DNA of 64,000 nt from Sambucus nigra (lineage: Eukaryota; Streptophyta; Magnoliopsida; Dipsacales; Adoxaceae): contig OX422213.1 in the NCBI GenBank assembly GCA_949130495.1, positions 208,151,160 to 208,215,159 of the forward strand, in the 5' to 3' direction. Made by a program: the position numbers and the translations under genes. Under the pieces are notes generated by a model. The model was not told the origin of the DNA and did not search any database. It saw only the letters and a list, made by a program, of their open reading frames with translations. This document shows positions 45,867-57,990 of the stretch, in pieces (position 1 is the stretch's first letter; every line of letters starts with the position of its first letter).

Positions 45867-46354
45867 TTATTCAATTATGAAAAATTCATCAAAGCATTCT
45901 AATTCATTTATAAATGGTTGATACCCCAAGGAAGTTATGGTAGAGATGCAATAAATCTTATCAAGGAAGATTCTACCTCAATCACCCTTTTAGACCACTT
46001 AAGGGCCTAGTAACTTTTATGTAAGGTCAATAAATCCTCAACATTTCATTTGAGCAACTACGAATTCATAAATGGGCATAAGAAAATGGGCAAGGCACCC
46101 TAAATTAATCTCAAGGTTTGGTAAAAAGCACACTCAATATTCTACCAACCCTTACTCAATCCCATGATTTTATCCTAGAGTATTAAATGGAATTTAATGC
46201 TTCCAATAACCATTAATTCCATCCTTCAATTCCTTCCACTGGCACTCTACATTTACACTGTAGTAGTAGATTTCTTCCATGGGCAACCCATTCCGTAAAC
46301 ATCACTTCTCATTAGTTCACAACAATTGTATATATAAGGGACATTTGGGGAAGG

Positions 46355-46708
46355 TTACAAGGATACGATTTCAAGTTTAGCTGGCATGTTATTGACTATA
46401 ACATTAATACTTAGCACTTGTAAAAGAGTTAGGACCATTGCCTTCTCATATATTGTATTTTGAGCACCACTTAAGCGACATAGTTTTGTTTTTGTCTTAT
46501 CAGTCCTTACCATGTAATAAGTACTTAGAGGAGTCATTAAGTTACTTATTAAAACATCTCTACTCACTATAAAGAATCTAGACTCCTCCATCGACCTTAT
46601 CCAAAGCCTAAGGTTGGGTACACTTGTATTATTCACCATCATATCGAATATACAAAAGAGAAACACTTTAATTATGAACCTAAGTACCTCGTCAGAGTTA
46701 TTGAACAA
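46355..46708 (-). other. Open frame of 117 codons, unknown
   Basis: The frame opens MFNNSDEVLRFIIKVFLFCI and ends NNMPAKLEIVSL. I recognise no domain. The N-terminal part is hydrophobic (FLFCIFDMM), but codon use gives no sign of selection. It is the longest open frame between 41 and 51 kb and may be chance or a transposon remnant. Confidence 0.2.
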
Positions 46709-47927
46709 ATATACATCCTTGTGCTCTTATTATTGACACTTAAATGTACATCCTCATATATTTAGGAGGCTTATTTTGTTGAAGTTGAGGTTTTAACTTA
46801 TTTCATAACCATCAAGTTTTCTTGCTAATAATTTAAAATGTGGGACCATTCATAGACTATTTTTATTCGGACCATTTTGGTTTTGTTCCTATATTTCCCT
46901 CTACATATAGCAATAAAGTTGTTTTAAAATTTTATCCTCCACACGCCATGTCAAATATATCATATTTATGGGTACGAGTTCTTTAAGTGTGCCGAATAGT
47001 CTTTTTTATTCATCGCAAACCCATTACATGTATTCAACTTTAAGTTGCTTAGTAATTCTATTTAAAACATGGGAAATTTCAGCTTGCACTTGACTCATAC
47101 ACCAACAAGAACTTCAACCATCTTAACATTGTTTCACTTCTTAATACAAGATCTAATTCTCAAATTAATGTATTAAAGTAATGTAAATTATGTAACAAAA
47201 TGTTTTAAACGCCTTCCAATATCATATGTATACATGATTTTTCCCAGGGAACTATGATATTGATCAAAAAGTAAGTGATGTATTAAGGAGTTTAAAGTTA
47301 TAATTTATGTTTGAGTGAAGTATATGAAAATAAATTAGATAAGCTCCAAAAAAATGAAAAATTTAGATTTCAATACAAATGGTGGGCTTTCAATTTTAAG
47401 TAAAAAAGAAAGGGAACATAAAACACACACATATTGAACAATCAATTTTAATTAGTTTCAAGAGAAACATTTTCCACACACAACTCCCTATAAACGTTAA
47501 ACTCAATTAATTTATATTCTTCAATTTTAAAGTGAGGTGAGCTCCAAAAAGTAAATGCAGTCACAAAAAACTCCCATTTTTAGTGGAACCCTTTGTGAAA
47601 AAAACCATGATGCGCACCTTTCCCGAATTCCACTCGTGCTAGTAAATGTTCAGGATTTGTTTATAGAAAGTAAAACACAACTTATAGTACATATTTAATA
47701 CCATTCCACAAGTGTTCCCCTTGCACTTTAACTGTCAACCTCTACCCACACTAACTCGAATTTCCTTTTTCAACATCTCTTTAACAAAAATCCATAACCT
47801 GCAGATTTTGTCTTGCACCGATCTATGGTGCAATTTCAACCCTCATAGGTACGTCATGTTATGATCCTCAAATGGATCTGGTGTCCAATGGTGTAAAACA
47901 AAAGGTTTATTTTAACTCATATAAAAA

Positions 47928-48034
47928 TATGAAGTTGTGTTATTGTTCCTAACTAAAATAAAAAAGGATCAAAGATATGAATATGAGGTTGTATTATTGT
48001 TCCCAACTAAAACAAAAAAGGATCAAAGATATGA
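47928..48034 (+). repeat. Tandem duplication, two ~53-bp units
   Basis: ATATGA(A/G)GTTGT(G/A)TTATTG through GGATCAAAGATATGA occurs twice in a row with only a few differences. Confidence 0.9.
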
Positions 48035-48118
48035 AACTACGATAAGCAATGGTATAATGATTGAAAATGGTCTTTTATAAGCTGGAAACACCCTAGAAGA
48101 ACAAAAGAACACTACTAT

Positions 48119-49453
48119 TGTCAAATTAAAATTACCGCAAGTGCACGAGTTATTATATAATAGGTGATATAAGTACAGATCAAACCCACAACGATTACTT
48201 AATTTTAATATTTAAAATAATTGCAACTGTCCAGCCAGACTAAATGGGATAGAGAATAATTATCCACTAAACTAAATTAAAGAAAATATGTAAATTTGAT
48301 ACAAACACACGGGAGTTGTAAACAATATGGAAATAATTTAGATTTGGGGTCCATTTATCATGTAAATAATATTGCACACTAATTTAATGTTGCCATTCCT
48401 TTTTTAAAACTCAAATTAAACTGACTCTCATCGTGTTTAATTCGAAAAATGCAACGATTATTTTTAAAACATTTTTAACGTCTCTACTAAATGGCTAAAA
48501 TCCTTATTCCCTTTGAAAATAAAATTTTTAAAGTTCGCAAATATATTTAAGCAAGGACTATCAAAACAATCAAAGTGCAAACATGATACATTAAAAATCA
48601 CTATTTTTATATCTAAAAACTTGATTTGACAAAACAATTTTGAAGACTTATAAACACACTCTTATATCGTTTTAAAACGAATACTGAAATTTTGATAACA
48701 ATTAAAACGAGTGGGGAATAAACAATAATTAAATTAACGTGATAATGTTAGCTAACTATGATAAGCTTCACCTTAATCCTAACAAAAGAATTAAGCTACC
48801 ATAACGAAAGATAAAAATAAATTCCAAGAATGAGTAGAAATTTTCATTAATAAATCAAACTTGCAATAAGTTCTCTCACAATAATCTTCAATCTTCTAAA
48901 AATGATTAAAACATGGCCCTCAAATTGAATACAATCACTCAGAAATTTTTTCGTGAAATTGTGTGTGAAATTATGAGACCAATGGTTCTTTTATAGGCTA
49001 TGAGCTGAGGTATTTGGTTTGGGGTGGAACTCTATTACCTTGGATAAAAAGTATGAGAACTGAATACTCCATCTCCATTAGTATTTAGAACGGAGTAAGA
49101 TACTCAATTTTCCCCCACCTCCAGACTCTTAATTTTTCTTAGCTTTTTTTCAAACGATCGTAAAACTTAGCTTTTCGCATTTTTCTCCAGTTGATCATTA
49201 ATTTGCACCAAATTCCATTATTATCTATAAAATTTTCACCAGGTAACCTTTTCACTAATTCACACAAGAAAATTATAAAATTATCGAAGTGCCCATTTTG
49301 ATTTAAAATTACCATTTTGAATCCGAATTCAATTATTCTTTCATTTTCTCCCTTTATAACAAAATGATCCTAAGAAATAATAAAATAAAATAAAATAAAA
49401 TAGGATTAATAAAGTATAAATTGGAGTATAAAATATACAAGATAATGCACTCA
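48119..49453 (-). repeat. 3' LTR of Athila-like element (1335 bp)
   Basis: Read on the minus strand it goes from TGAGTGCATTATC to TTAATTTGACA. It aligns by eye along its whole length with 60861-62197, including GGGAGTTGTAAACAATATG against GAGAGTTGTAAACAATATG and the shared AATTAAGCTACCATAACGAA. A polypurine tract lies directly upstream on the minus strand. It also contains an AAAAT/TAAAA-rich tract near 49378-49410. Confidence 0.85.
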
Positions 49454-49456
49454 TCA

Positions 49457-49471
49457 TATACCCCCAAATGT
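49457..49471 (-). other. Polypurine tract of Athila-like element
   Basis: On the minus strand ACATTTGGGGGTATA directly precedes the LTR start TGATGAGTGC, as expected for plus-strand priming. This fixes the element's orientation. Confidence 0.7.
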
Positions 49472-51537
49472 AAACTTCGCAAGTCCTTGAGCACAACCAA
49501 AAATAAAATCTAACACACTTTTGTAGGAATTACGATTGCACTCAGCGGTACAACAAGCACTTAAGCCCTTAAGTTAGCCGGGTGGGAGATTTTTGTCTCG
49601 TGAGGTTTGCAGGGAATATACCCATAAAATTCAAAAACTTACAAAAGACTCAAAAGTAATATAACTAAGTTTGAATGCAAACTTCATAAATATAGTAAAA
49701 CTTCACCCTTCAATCTCAACGTATTGTACCCGTGTGTGTAGCCAATTTAACCATCCATTTCAAAAGATTTGATCGTTATATTTTTTATCCAAAAGTTCAT
49801 TTTGATTCAAAATCTCTTGAGGTGAACTAACAATCGAACACTCGGAGATGGACACTTTCTCTCAGCATATCTAAATAAACGAGTAAGTTAAATGAACAAA
49901 GTACACATATACATGATGAAAATGGATTTTCTTATAATGGATGAAGATGATCTCATGAATTGAAAATTGATTACTTTTTTGAAAACTTTAAATTGAACCA
50001 TAGAACATATTCATCATCTCTTCACACTATAAGTAGCTTTTCTTGAGATCGATTAGGACTTTCTTCGCTTGTATTGTAGGCTTGGCGTTTGGTTAGAAAT
50101 AATGGTTTTTTGGAGTTGAAAATTTCTGATAATATAGAGGTCTTTTGGTATTTTGATTTTAGGAACTTTTTTGAACCTGAATTTTTCTTTTTCTTTTTCT
50201 TTTCAAACTCACATCTCTTTGTTTTTTAATTTTCTCATTCTTTCTTTCTTTCCATTTTTCATTATTTTCTTTTCACACATCATTCTTGCATCCTCCTTTT
50301 CTTTTTTGCCTTTTTTTACCACAATTTTACCATAGTATTCTCATAAAACTGAGTATGGATTCTTTTTATGGGATTTTAAAACTCCCAATTGGAGTTGAGT
50401 AAGATAATGGGTTTTCAACAAAGGCTTTTTTTGTCTGAAATGGTCTTGCAACGGAATAACATAAAAATATCGGAATTGAGGCTTAATTTTGTCTTTTAAA
50501 ATGATGGCCTAATCACGTTTCTCAAGTTCCGTTAAATTAATTTGAGTCTCAGGATGACTTACTAAGACTTATACTTCTTAAGATTAACAATTTTGACTTT
50601 TTTTCATAATTGAACAAAACAATGAGTGTGAGATAATCAGTGAATTTATCGCTGAAGGAAAGTTTAAGTTATTTTAATTCGGATTGATTTAAATATCTCA
50701 AAAATGAGGAGTAACACAAAATCTCATCGGGTTAATATCTCCAAATTTATTCGTTTATCATATTAACTTTTGCCTCAATATCCATTTTCGATCATATTAT
50801 TCGCCTAGGGTTTATAAATTTCACAAGTTGAGGGATCTATGAATTAATTTTATACTAAGAGATCGTTTCAAAACTCAATTATATTGAAACTCTTTTGGTA
50901 TTTTTGAAATTTTTTCAAATTGTTTATGATTGTTTTCCACTACCAACCTTACACCTAAACCTAGATTTTACACCGTCCTCATTGTGTGCTCAAAATAAAA
51001 AGATGGACAAAGTAAATAAAGTACAAAAGTAAAACAACGATATTACCCATGAACTTACATTTATGTTACTGCTTCCAACCCAATCTCACATGCATCTCAT
51101 CATAAATCAAAAGGCAAAACAATTGGGAGTTAACCCAAAAGACAATGTATGAAGACACATAATAAATATAGTGAAGGTGGTAATGGCGATGCACAGTCAC
51201 AGTATTACATAAAGTGTCAGGTCCAATGATATCCATATAGTAAAATTTTGAATAATAATTTAATCATATGTCTCCTTCAAACTTGTGAGTGAATAAATCA
51301 AGCTCTAAATCGGATGAAACTCTAGTCACGTCCTCGAAACACTCAAATGACCAAGATGATGGATGTGGTGAAAATGAACAATGTGATGTGACAAAACATA
51401 CATCACCGGGTGAAAACATTCAAATGATTTTCTCCACCATCTCGTCACTGATAGATAAAACCTCACGTGTCAGCATAATCTCAAAAGGCTCAAGTTCGCA
51501 TTCACATAGAAAGAATTGATATATCCTATCATCCCAA
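49472..51537 (-). other. Noncoding internal region of Athila-like element
   Basis: No RT, RNase H, integrase or env-like motif is visible here, although pol would be expected between protease and 3' LTR. A pyrimidine-rich tract (TTTTTCTTTTTCTTTTTCTT and similar) runs from about 50175 to 50335; the open frame through it is compositional. A plus-strand frame at 51289-51519 is open for 76 codons but has no known motif. Confidence 0.5.
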
Positions 51538-52373
51538 TTACTCTCCTCTAAATAACGAATGAGTCCAATAATTATTAGACTTCAATAGTGAGATGTTCTT
51601 TAATCGGTCTGAATTATTATCTAGATATAAGTCAGGTGTCCAAGCATTCAAATTTATAGTGTTACTAGCCGGCGGGGTAGTGGCAACAAACACTTCCTGG
51701 ATATATTTGAATTCCTTTTCTCCCTCACGAGATGAATAACTCTCTAAAATGAATACATTCAAATCCATAGTCATATTTACAAACGAGAGGTTCAGTTTCC
51801 CACTACGACTCCCTAATGATAGCGGTAGAAGTGTCCAAAAAGGGTCGACCAAGGATGATCGGTATTTTCATAAATGAGTTCAATAAGTGTTGAGTTTATA
51901 AGATCACAAAGCCTATCGAGAGGACAAATTTATCTAGTTTAATCAAAACATCCTCTACAACACCTTTTAGGGACCTTCATGGATCGATCAACCAAGGACA
52001 AAGTCATCTTAGTGATCTTTAACTCCCCCAAACCTTGTTTCTTATACACGGTGTATAATAAAAGTCTTTCTCTTGCTCCTAAGTCTAAGATTATTTTCTT
52101 AAAGTGATGTTTCTCTAACTTGATAGCGATTGTCGGTGTCCCGAGATAATTATCCTTAATGGGGGTTTTATATGAAATATTCGAGCTACCTTGCTCGGTA
52201 AGAAATGCTTTCATTGTAATGTTGGTGGTCTTTTTGAAGGTAAAAAGGTCCTTTAGAAATTTTGCATAGGAAGAGACTTGTTGTATATCATCAAGCAATG
52301 GGATATTAATTTGTACTTGCTTGAACACTTTCAACATCTTATGAACTTTCTCCTTAATCTTTTGTGGTACCAA
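51538..52373 (-). pseudogene. Athila-like protease region (broken)
   Basis: The minus strand reads VFKQVQINIPLLDDIQQV, SYAKFLKDLFTFKK and KAFLTEQGSSNISYKTP, the conserved run between gag and protease in Athila elements. The protease core follows, IILDLGARERLLLYTVYKKQ: the Asp-Leu-Gly-Ala form of the active site is typical of Athila. LGELKITKMTLSLVDRSMKVP comes next, then a frame break near 51935. The later stretch keeps KLNLSFVNMTMDLNVF. The enzyme would cut the Gag-Pol chain; here it is interrupted. Confidence in the family is high because several motifs occur in the known order. Confidence 0.85.
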
Positions 52374-53998
52374 ACATTGGGAAAACGGAGTTTTTGGGAC
52401 ATAGATGGCTTAGAAAACGTTGGTGGTGAGCAAGGTCAATCCATGGGTGGATCCTGCTTCTCCTTATGTTTCACGAATTCATTTTCAGTGGGTAGCGAGA
52501 CATTCTTTTTGACTTCCTTACTGAACCCAAGCGTGATGACGGATTTGAGATCCTTTTGGATTTATGATGAATTGAGGTCGTCTTGAGAAAAATATTGACC
52601 TTTATTCTTGTTCCATTTAGTATTAGGCTCAAGTTGACTCGAGAATGTTCCCTTGTTACTCTCACTCAATGTGTTCGCTAGTTAGTTCATGAATATCGAG
52701 TTTGGTTATGGATTGATTGTTTATGTGCAAGCTCTATTGGGTGAATTGGAGGACATTTTGAGTCGACTACTGAAATTGGTACTTTGAGCAAGAAAATTCC
52801 TTGTATTCTTTAAAGCTTGTATCTTTTGGGATGAAGGATATAATGGTTCATGGAAATTCTTTTGGAAACCTGAGGGTGGGTTACTTGAAGACTAACCAAC
52901 ACCTCCTTGGTACTGACCTTTAGACCATGAAAGATTGGGGTGGTCTTGCCACCCTAGATTGTATGAATTGTAATATCGGTTGTACTTTAGCCTACTTTGG
53001 TAGATGGCATTTTCTTGCTCGGCTAAAACCTTGTTAGTCGAAAGAGTGGGGCAATTTTTGACCAAATGATCGAACGCCTCACAACGCAGAAACATGAGGT
53101 GGCTATATATTGGATGGATACGAGTGATAAATGAGTTCCCCCTTTACTCGTCTCTAAAGATTCCAAACATCGGGCCAAGCTGGCAACTTTCGCAGTTAAA
53201 TAAAATATTTGTTTAACATGGTAAAAGAAACCCTCATCGGACATGGTGGACCTAGATTCTATATTAAATAGCGCTCAATTTTTTTTTTCCATGGCTTCTA
53301 GGAATACCCATGGGTGGGCCTCACTTTTCTTGGAAAAATCACAGTCACATAGTGACTCGAGTATAGTTCGATTATTACAATCGAACCTCTCATACAAAAT
53401 TTGGACTTGGCATTCCGTGCCAATACTATGGTTCGAACATTGCAGTAGAAAGAGATTGAATCACTCCAAATATATCCATAAGACTTATCCCTACTATGGA
53501 TTAAATGTGTTGATGGTGTGATATATCGAAGTTGTCTTTTAGTCGGGAAAATGTTTTTGGAGGAAGGCGACAGTCATTTGGTTCCAACTGGTGTTGGACT
53601 CAGGTTTTAGAGAGTTAAACTAACTTTATCTTTGTCTTTCAATGGGGATGGGAAAAAAGTTTAACAATATTGTTGTTGAGTTATTGATACTTAATGGTTC
53701 CACAAATCTCTTCAAACTCATGCACATGGAGGTAGGGATCCTCATATTCTATTCCACAAAACACGGGCAATAATTGGATTATTCTCGAATGGAATTAAAA
53801 ATTGTTCACATTGTGCTCGAGTAGAAGTATGCTTGAAGGTTTAATAGACCTAGTTAGATAAAGGTAATCTTTAAGGGCACGTGATGCTAACTCATCTCCC
53901 ATCTCAGAGCATAACAAAATCCTACCTACGTAAGTATCCATAATGTTAGACTCCACACTCGGCAAATGACCTGTATGATTTTGACACCAACTTCGCAT
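52374..53998 (-). pseudogene. Athila-like gag (broken)
   Basis: Starting near 53998 (MRSWCQNHTGHLPSVESNIM), broken frames give FFPSPLKDKDKVSLTL near 53640, a decayed form of the gag core (LFPFSLKDKAKxWL). Further down comes MFLRCEAFDHLVKNCPTLST, a zinc-finger-like segment, then YNSYNLGWQDHPNLSW (52920-52970). The last is a hallmark of Athila gag (YNPGWRNHPNFSW type). Many stops separate these pieces. Gag would form the particle that packages the RNA. Confidence 0.8.
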
Positions 53999-54034
53999 AC
54001 ACTGAGCTCACCCGAATTTCTTTATTTTTCTTTA

Positions 54035-54035
<1 letters not shown>

Positions 54036-54073
<38 letters not shown>
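54036..54073 (+). repeat. (TA)n(TG)n microsatellite
   Basis: A TA run of about 10 units passes straight into a GT run of about 9 units, just upstream of the Athila-like gag (minus orientation). Confidence 0.95.
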
Positions 54074-54397
54074 AACAAAAGTAAAAGAAAATAATTTGAC
54101 TCAAACCATATAATTCCTAGCTAACACAAAGCAAATTGAATTATCGAATTAGGGTAAGGGAAATTTAGATTTTAAAATCTAGTTTTTCGAGATTAATCGA
54201 TGACAATAAGGGTCTTCAAATTATTCTCCATTATTAGACAACTCATACTCTTTCATAATGGGGAATTTAAAAGATGACCGACTATGTTTATCATCTCAAA
54301 TCCCGATTTTACCTCCAGGTAGGTGATCGGTACGAAGACTTGTTAAAAACCACAAATCCTAGACAAAGTAAACTGAACCGATTTGACAAGTTCGTAT

Positions 54398-55579
54398 TGT
54401 AGAAGCTTTTAATTATAGCCTCATTAAGAGGTTTCCTACGAGCTATGTGATATCCTAAGGCCAATGTCTACCTGATTTTAAATTAAATGTGATGGCATGG
54501 GATATGAAAATGCTTGGTTAACTAGTGATTTTCAGGCCAAGGAATGGTGCTGAAATCCCTATCTTATCTTTCACACAAGTTTTTCCCTTAAGTCAATTTA
54601 TTCAACATTTTAATTTAAATGCAAAATTAAATCACGTAAGAGCATACAAAAATGTACCTCCGATCGCCCACAATAACCCCTGCATACAAAAATGCTTTGA
54701 AGGGTTATTGAAGATTTTTAAAGAGTTTCATTTAAGAGTTATAAGAAGGTTTGTCATAACATCATTCACGGTCTCGCATCGCCCACAATAAGAGAATCTT
54801 GCTTCTGTATCCACTAATCAGCCTTAGGAATCTCAATACTTATCTTTTTCAGTAGTAGACCTTAATTCCATAATTCACCAGTAGAGAAAACCTCTTCAGG
54901 GGGTTTTGAACTTTGAATGTATTCTTCATGATTTGAAAAAGTGATCTGTAAATATCCAAAGGGTTTGGATGAAAAAAGTATAGAGTTTGATTACAAAAAT
55001 AACTCTAAAGGGGCTTAGAGAAAAGTCTAATCCATCATATGTATTTATAAGGAAGTTTCTTTTAATGATATAGGGATTAAAGATTCAAATAAGATTTGTT
55101 TAAAAAATAAAAGCACGTGTAGTTATTCGAACGAACTACCACCTCGTTTAAATGATGTACCTAATCTCGTTCGAACGACTTCTAGCAAAACTTCAAACAA
55201 CATTCTAGAGCATACCCAAAAGGCGTCGATACAGATCTCATTCAAAATGTGGAAACCTCGTTCTAACAATCCTACGCAACTCTCTTGAACGACATGTCAA
55301 TCTTGTTCTAAAGAGTTAGCAATTTTTTCAAAAATCTTCAAAAATCATTTTAAAAACTTTTAAATGCAACTCTTAAAAAATAACCCCTGCATAATTAAAT
55401 TCTTTACTAAACCTCCTTATAACTCTTCTGAATGATGTTATGACAAACAATCTTCAATCCTCCAAATGTCATCAACTTCTTTTATTTGAATACACAAAAG
55501 TAGTCATGAAGGTGTATTGTGGTGTAACTAGATAAGCCAAATAAAAATAAAATGACCAATTATAAATTTGATCTTAAAA
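54398..55579 (-). repeat. 3' LTR of nested copia element
   Basis: On the minus strand it begins after CCAAAGGGGGAGA and ends CTTCTACA. A TATA-like TATAAATA lies at 55042-55049. Upstream of it is the TTCGAACGA cluster (55135-55310), which is therefore in the U3 (promoter) part. It aligns with the 5' LTR, for example AGCCTTAGGAATCTCAAT at 54821 and 58323 and GATAAGCCAAATAAAAATAA at 55531 and 59047. Confidence 0.8.
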
Positions 55580-55595
55580 ATCTCCCCCTTTGGAT
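55580..55595 (-). other. Polypurine tract of nested copia element
   Basis: On the minus strand TATCCAAAGGGGGAGA directly precedes the 3' LTR. It is the same type as in the big copia array, which supports a related copia lineage. Confidence 0.75.
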
Positions 55596-57169
55596 ATTTC
55601 GAAAGAAAACACAAATCGGAGCCAAATTGTTCCCTAAGACAAATACAACTAATGCCCTCCAAAATAAAGAAATGGAAATGCATAAATGTATAAGTCTTCG
55701 ACTAAAAATTCTTCATTTGTGTGGTATATGAAATAATAATAATAAGAACTTCGTGTTTCATAGAGTTCAATTTATCTTTTCACATAAGGATATATCTGAG
55801 TTGATAAAGTTTCGCAATCAAATGAGAACTCTGTGAACATGTTTAAGTGATTGGGTTTTAATTCATTGGTATCTTATTCACACCCCTTCACTTCCATTTC
55901 CATATAACACATTTATGCTATAAGAGTGTGGAAAACTCATGTTATTTTATTTTGTGTCATTTGTGTGTTTATATCTATGTACGTGTACTTATTCTTATTT
56001 TGTATCTATTGTGTATTCATATATACGATATGTTATTTGTTTTGAGTCTTTTCCATATTAGCCAATACATTTATGCTTTGAAATTCATAATTGGTATCTA
56101 TCTTATTGCGAATTTTGGTTGATATCCAATGCATATGTTGAATACATTTTAGTTGGTATCATTTTTCTTTCGCATCATAAGTTAATAGTTAATTACCCTT
56201 GTTGTGGATTAGTTATTTTTTTCTCGTTGCCCATATGCTTAAATGTTCTTATCAAATGTGCTCTTAAAGTAGGGGAAAAACTCTCAAAAGTTCCATTGAA
56301 AATTTTGCCCACGAATTGGTTAAAAACAAGTAGAAAAATTGGGTTAGTGGGAAGTTACAAAAATTAACTTTCCCGCGCATGGTCGTTCGAACGAATTTCC
56401 CAGGTCGTTCGAAATTCCAAGGAGAAAAGAGGCCAAAATCTCATTGGAAAAACTCGTTCGAACGAGTTCGTTAGAACAAACTTCGAACAAAAAAAGGCAA
56501 TCTCGTTGGTAAACTCGTTCGAATGACAATCTCGTTCGAACAACATTTCGAACGAAAAAACAAAAATTCAAGATTTTCAATTTTAAGTCCAAAAACTTTT
56601 ATCCAAAGTTCTAAAATAATTTCTGAAAAGTGAAAGCCATTTCAAATTAAAATTACACCCATAATAAATATTTCAAGTCTCCTATATATATTAGATGCAT
56701 TCATACCTTTTGGAGACAATGGAATCCAATAGTAGTTGATGTAGAAACGAGGAACTAAACTCGGCAAAGGAGTGATCTTGAAATATTGGCCACTACATCT
56801 TCAACACAAACATGTTATAGGCTTGGATGGAAACAACTTCTATCCTATGACTCAAATTCACGTTAGTTTAATTTCGTGCTAAATTTGTTTTGGTGAATTT
56901 TAAGTTAATTTAATTCAAGTCAACATAATTTAATTTGATAAAATTTGGCTTGGCCTAAATAGAAAAATGAATTCATCTTGTTTGGCAAATTTTAGGACTT
57001 GGGTTAAATTAAATATGTGCAAGAGAAAATATTTGTTGGATTAATTTAATTTCACTTTTAGTTTAGTTTATTTTTAATTTGAAAGAAATTAAAATTTGTA
57101 GTGTGTGTAGACTTTGTGGTGAACCATCCTATTCTGCACCTAAAGAAAATTCAAATTAATTTTAAAAGC
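55596..57169 (-). other. Internal region of nested copia element without pol
   Basis: No integrase or RT motif is found. 56370-56560 holds a dense TTCGAACGA cluster, and 56700-56860 matches 36390-36550, so a second LTR fragment may have been inserted or copied here. The rest is AT-rich and unassigned. Confidence 0.45.
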
Positions 57170-57766
57170 AAATTTAAAATTGGTGGCTTCACTAAGCATA
57201 TCTAAAATTCCCAAGAAATTAAGGACCGTGACACTAGGGAAAAAACGGGATGGAAGGGTATCAAAATATTTTTCACAAATATCGTCTCAGGAATTCTATC
57301 ACCCAAATTAAAACTAAAATTGACTATATCAGATAAACGTGCATAAAAATCATCAAAAGTCTCATATTCTAGCATGGTAATTATCTTAAATGCAGTGGTG
57401 AGATTCTAAAGATTAGAAGCTTTCACGGCATTGGTACCCTTATGAATGAGTAGGAGGATATCCCACGCTTCTTTATACATGGTACAGGTCAGAATCCAAT
57501 GAAAATAATCGGGAGTGAATGCATCAGGAATTGCGCTCAAGCCACATGAGTTAAAAATATTCCATTTAAATTCATCATCCGTCCAAAAGGTGACGGGGTT
57601 TAGGACTTATGACATCTCCATTAATCATAGTGGGTGATGTCCACCCTCTTTCATAAATAAGCCAGACACGCTCATGAGTCTCTTTGAAAGCTAACCTCAT
57701 TTGAGCTTTCTAATGCGCATAAATTGACTCATTAAAAATAGGAACCCTATTATACAAATTATCCAT
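57170..57766 (-). pseudogene. Copia gag of nested element (broken)
   Basis: From ATG 57766 the minus strand reads MDNLYNRVPIFNESIYAH, then a stop where gag has the Trp of the YWK motif. It continues MRLAFKETHERVWLIYERGW, WTDDEFKWNIFNSCGLSAIP, FTPDYFHWILTCTMYKEAWD and MLEYETFDDFYARLSDIVNF. This order (W..D......N..A...I, then AWDIL, then ETF.DFY.RL) is typical of copia gag. Frame changes occur near 57690 and 57590. The end near 57170 is approximate. Confidence 0.82.
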
Positions 57767-57782
57767 ATAAATCTAATTTAAA

Positions 57783-57990
57783 GATCACACAATAAATTAG
57801 TGTAACCAGTTCTAATACTTATTTGAAAAATGGGTATCCAAAAGGAACTTTAAAAAAATCAGGATCACATGATAATTTACTGCAACCTTCTCTAATACTA
57901 ATTTGAAAAATTCGTCTCCAAAAGGAACTTAAAATCAACCAGGATCACCTGATAATTTAGTGCAACCTAATCTGATACCAATTTGAGAAA
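57783..57990 (-). repeat. Triplicated 80-bp leader segment carrying the primer site
   Basis: GATCAC starts units at 57783, 57863 and 57943, exactly 80 bases apart. Each has the order GATCAC, ATAATTTA, GCAACC, then a TCTRATACYWATTTGA word, and the first two continue into TCCAAAAGGAACTT. In minus sense each holds a TTGGTATCAGA-like primer site; only the one next to the LTR (57971-57983) is intact. Confidence 0.85.
57971..57983 (-). other. Primer-binding site of nested copia element
   Basis: On the minus strand AATTGGTATCAGA follows the LTR end TTTCTCA, matching the Met-tRNA type site. It defines the LTR boundary and the orientation. Confidence 0.8.

Larger units (their letters stand above)
44034..47927 (-). 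other. Degenerate repeat-derived sequence, no intact gene
   Basis: Gypsy-like words appear on the minus strand, for example KTFVVGDLLLTLDKI (~44625-44670), like the integrase C-terminal K+F+VGDLVL motif, but every frame is broken. From about 46720 to 47927 I see only AT-rich sequence with no feature. Confidence 0.35.

Noticed and set aside
50153..50335. 60-codon Phe-rich frame, possible membrane peptide
   Set aside because: It is a pyrimidine-rich tract in the noncoding part of the Athila-like element; the composition alone gives the peptide.
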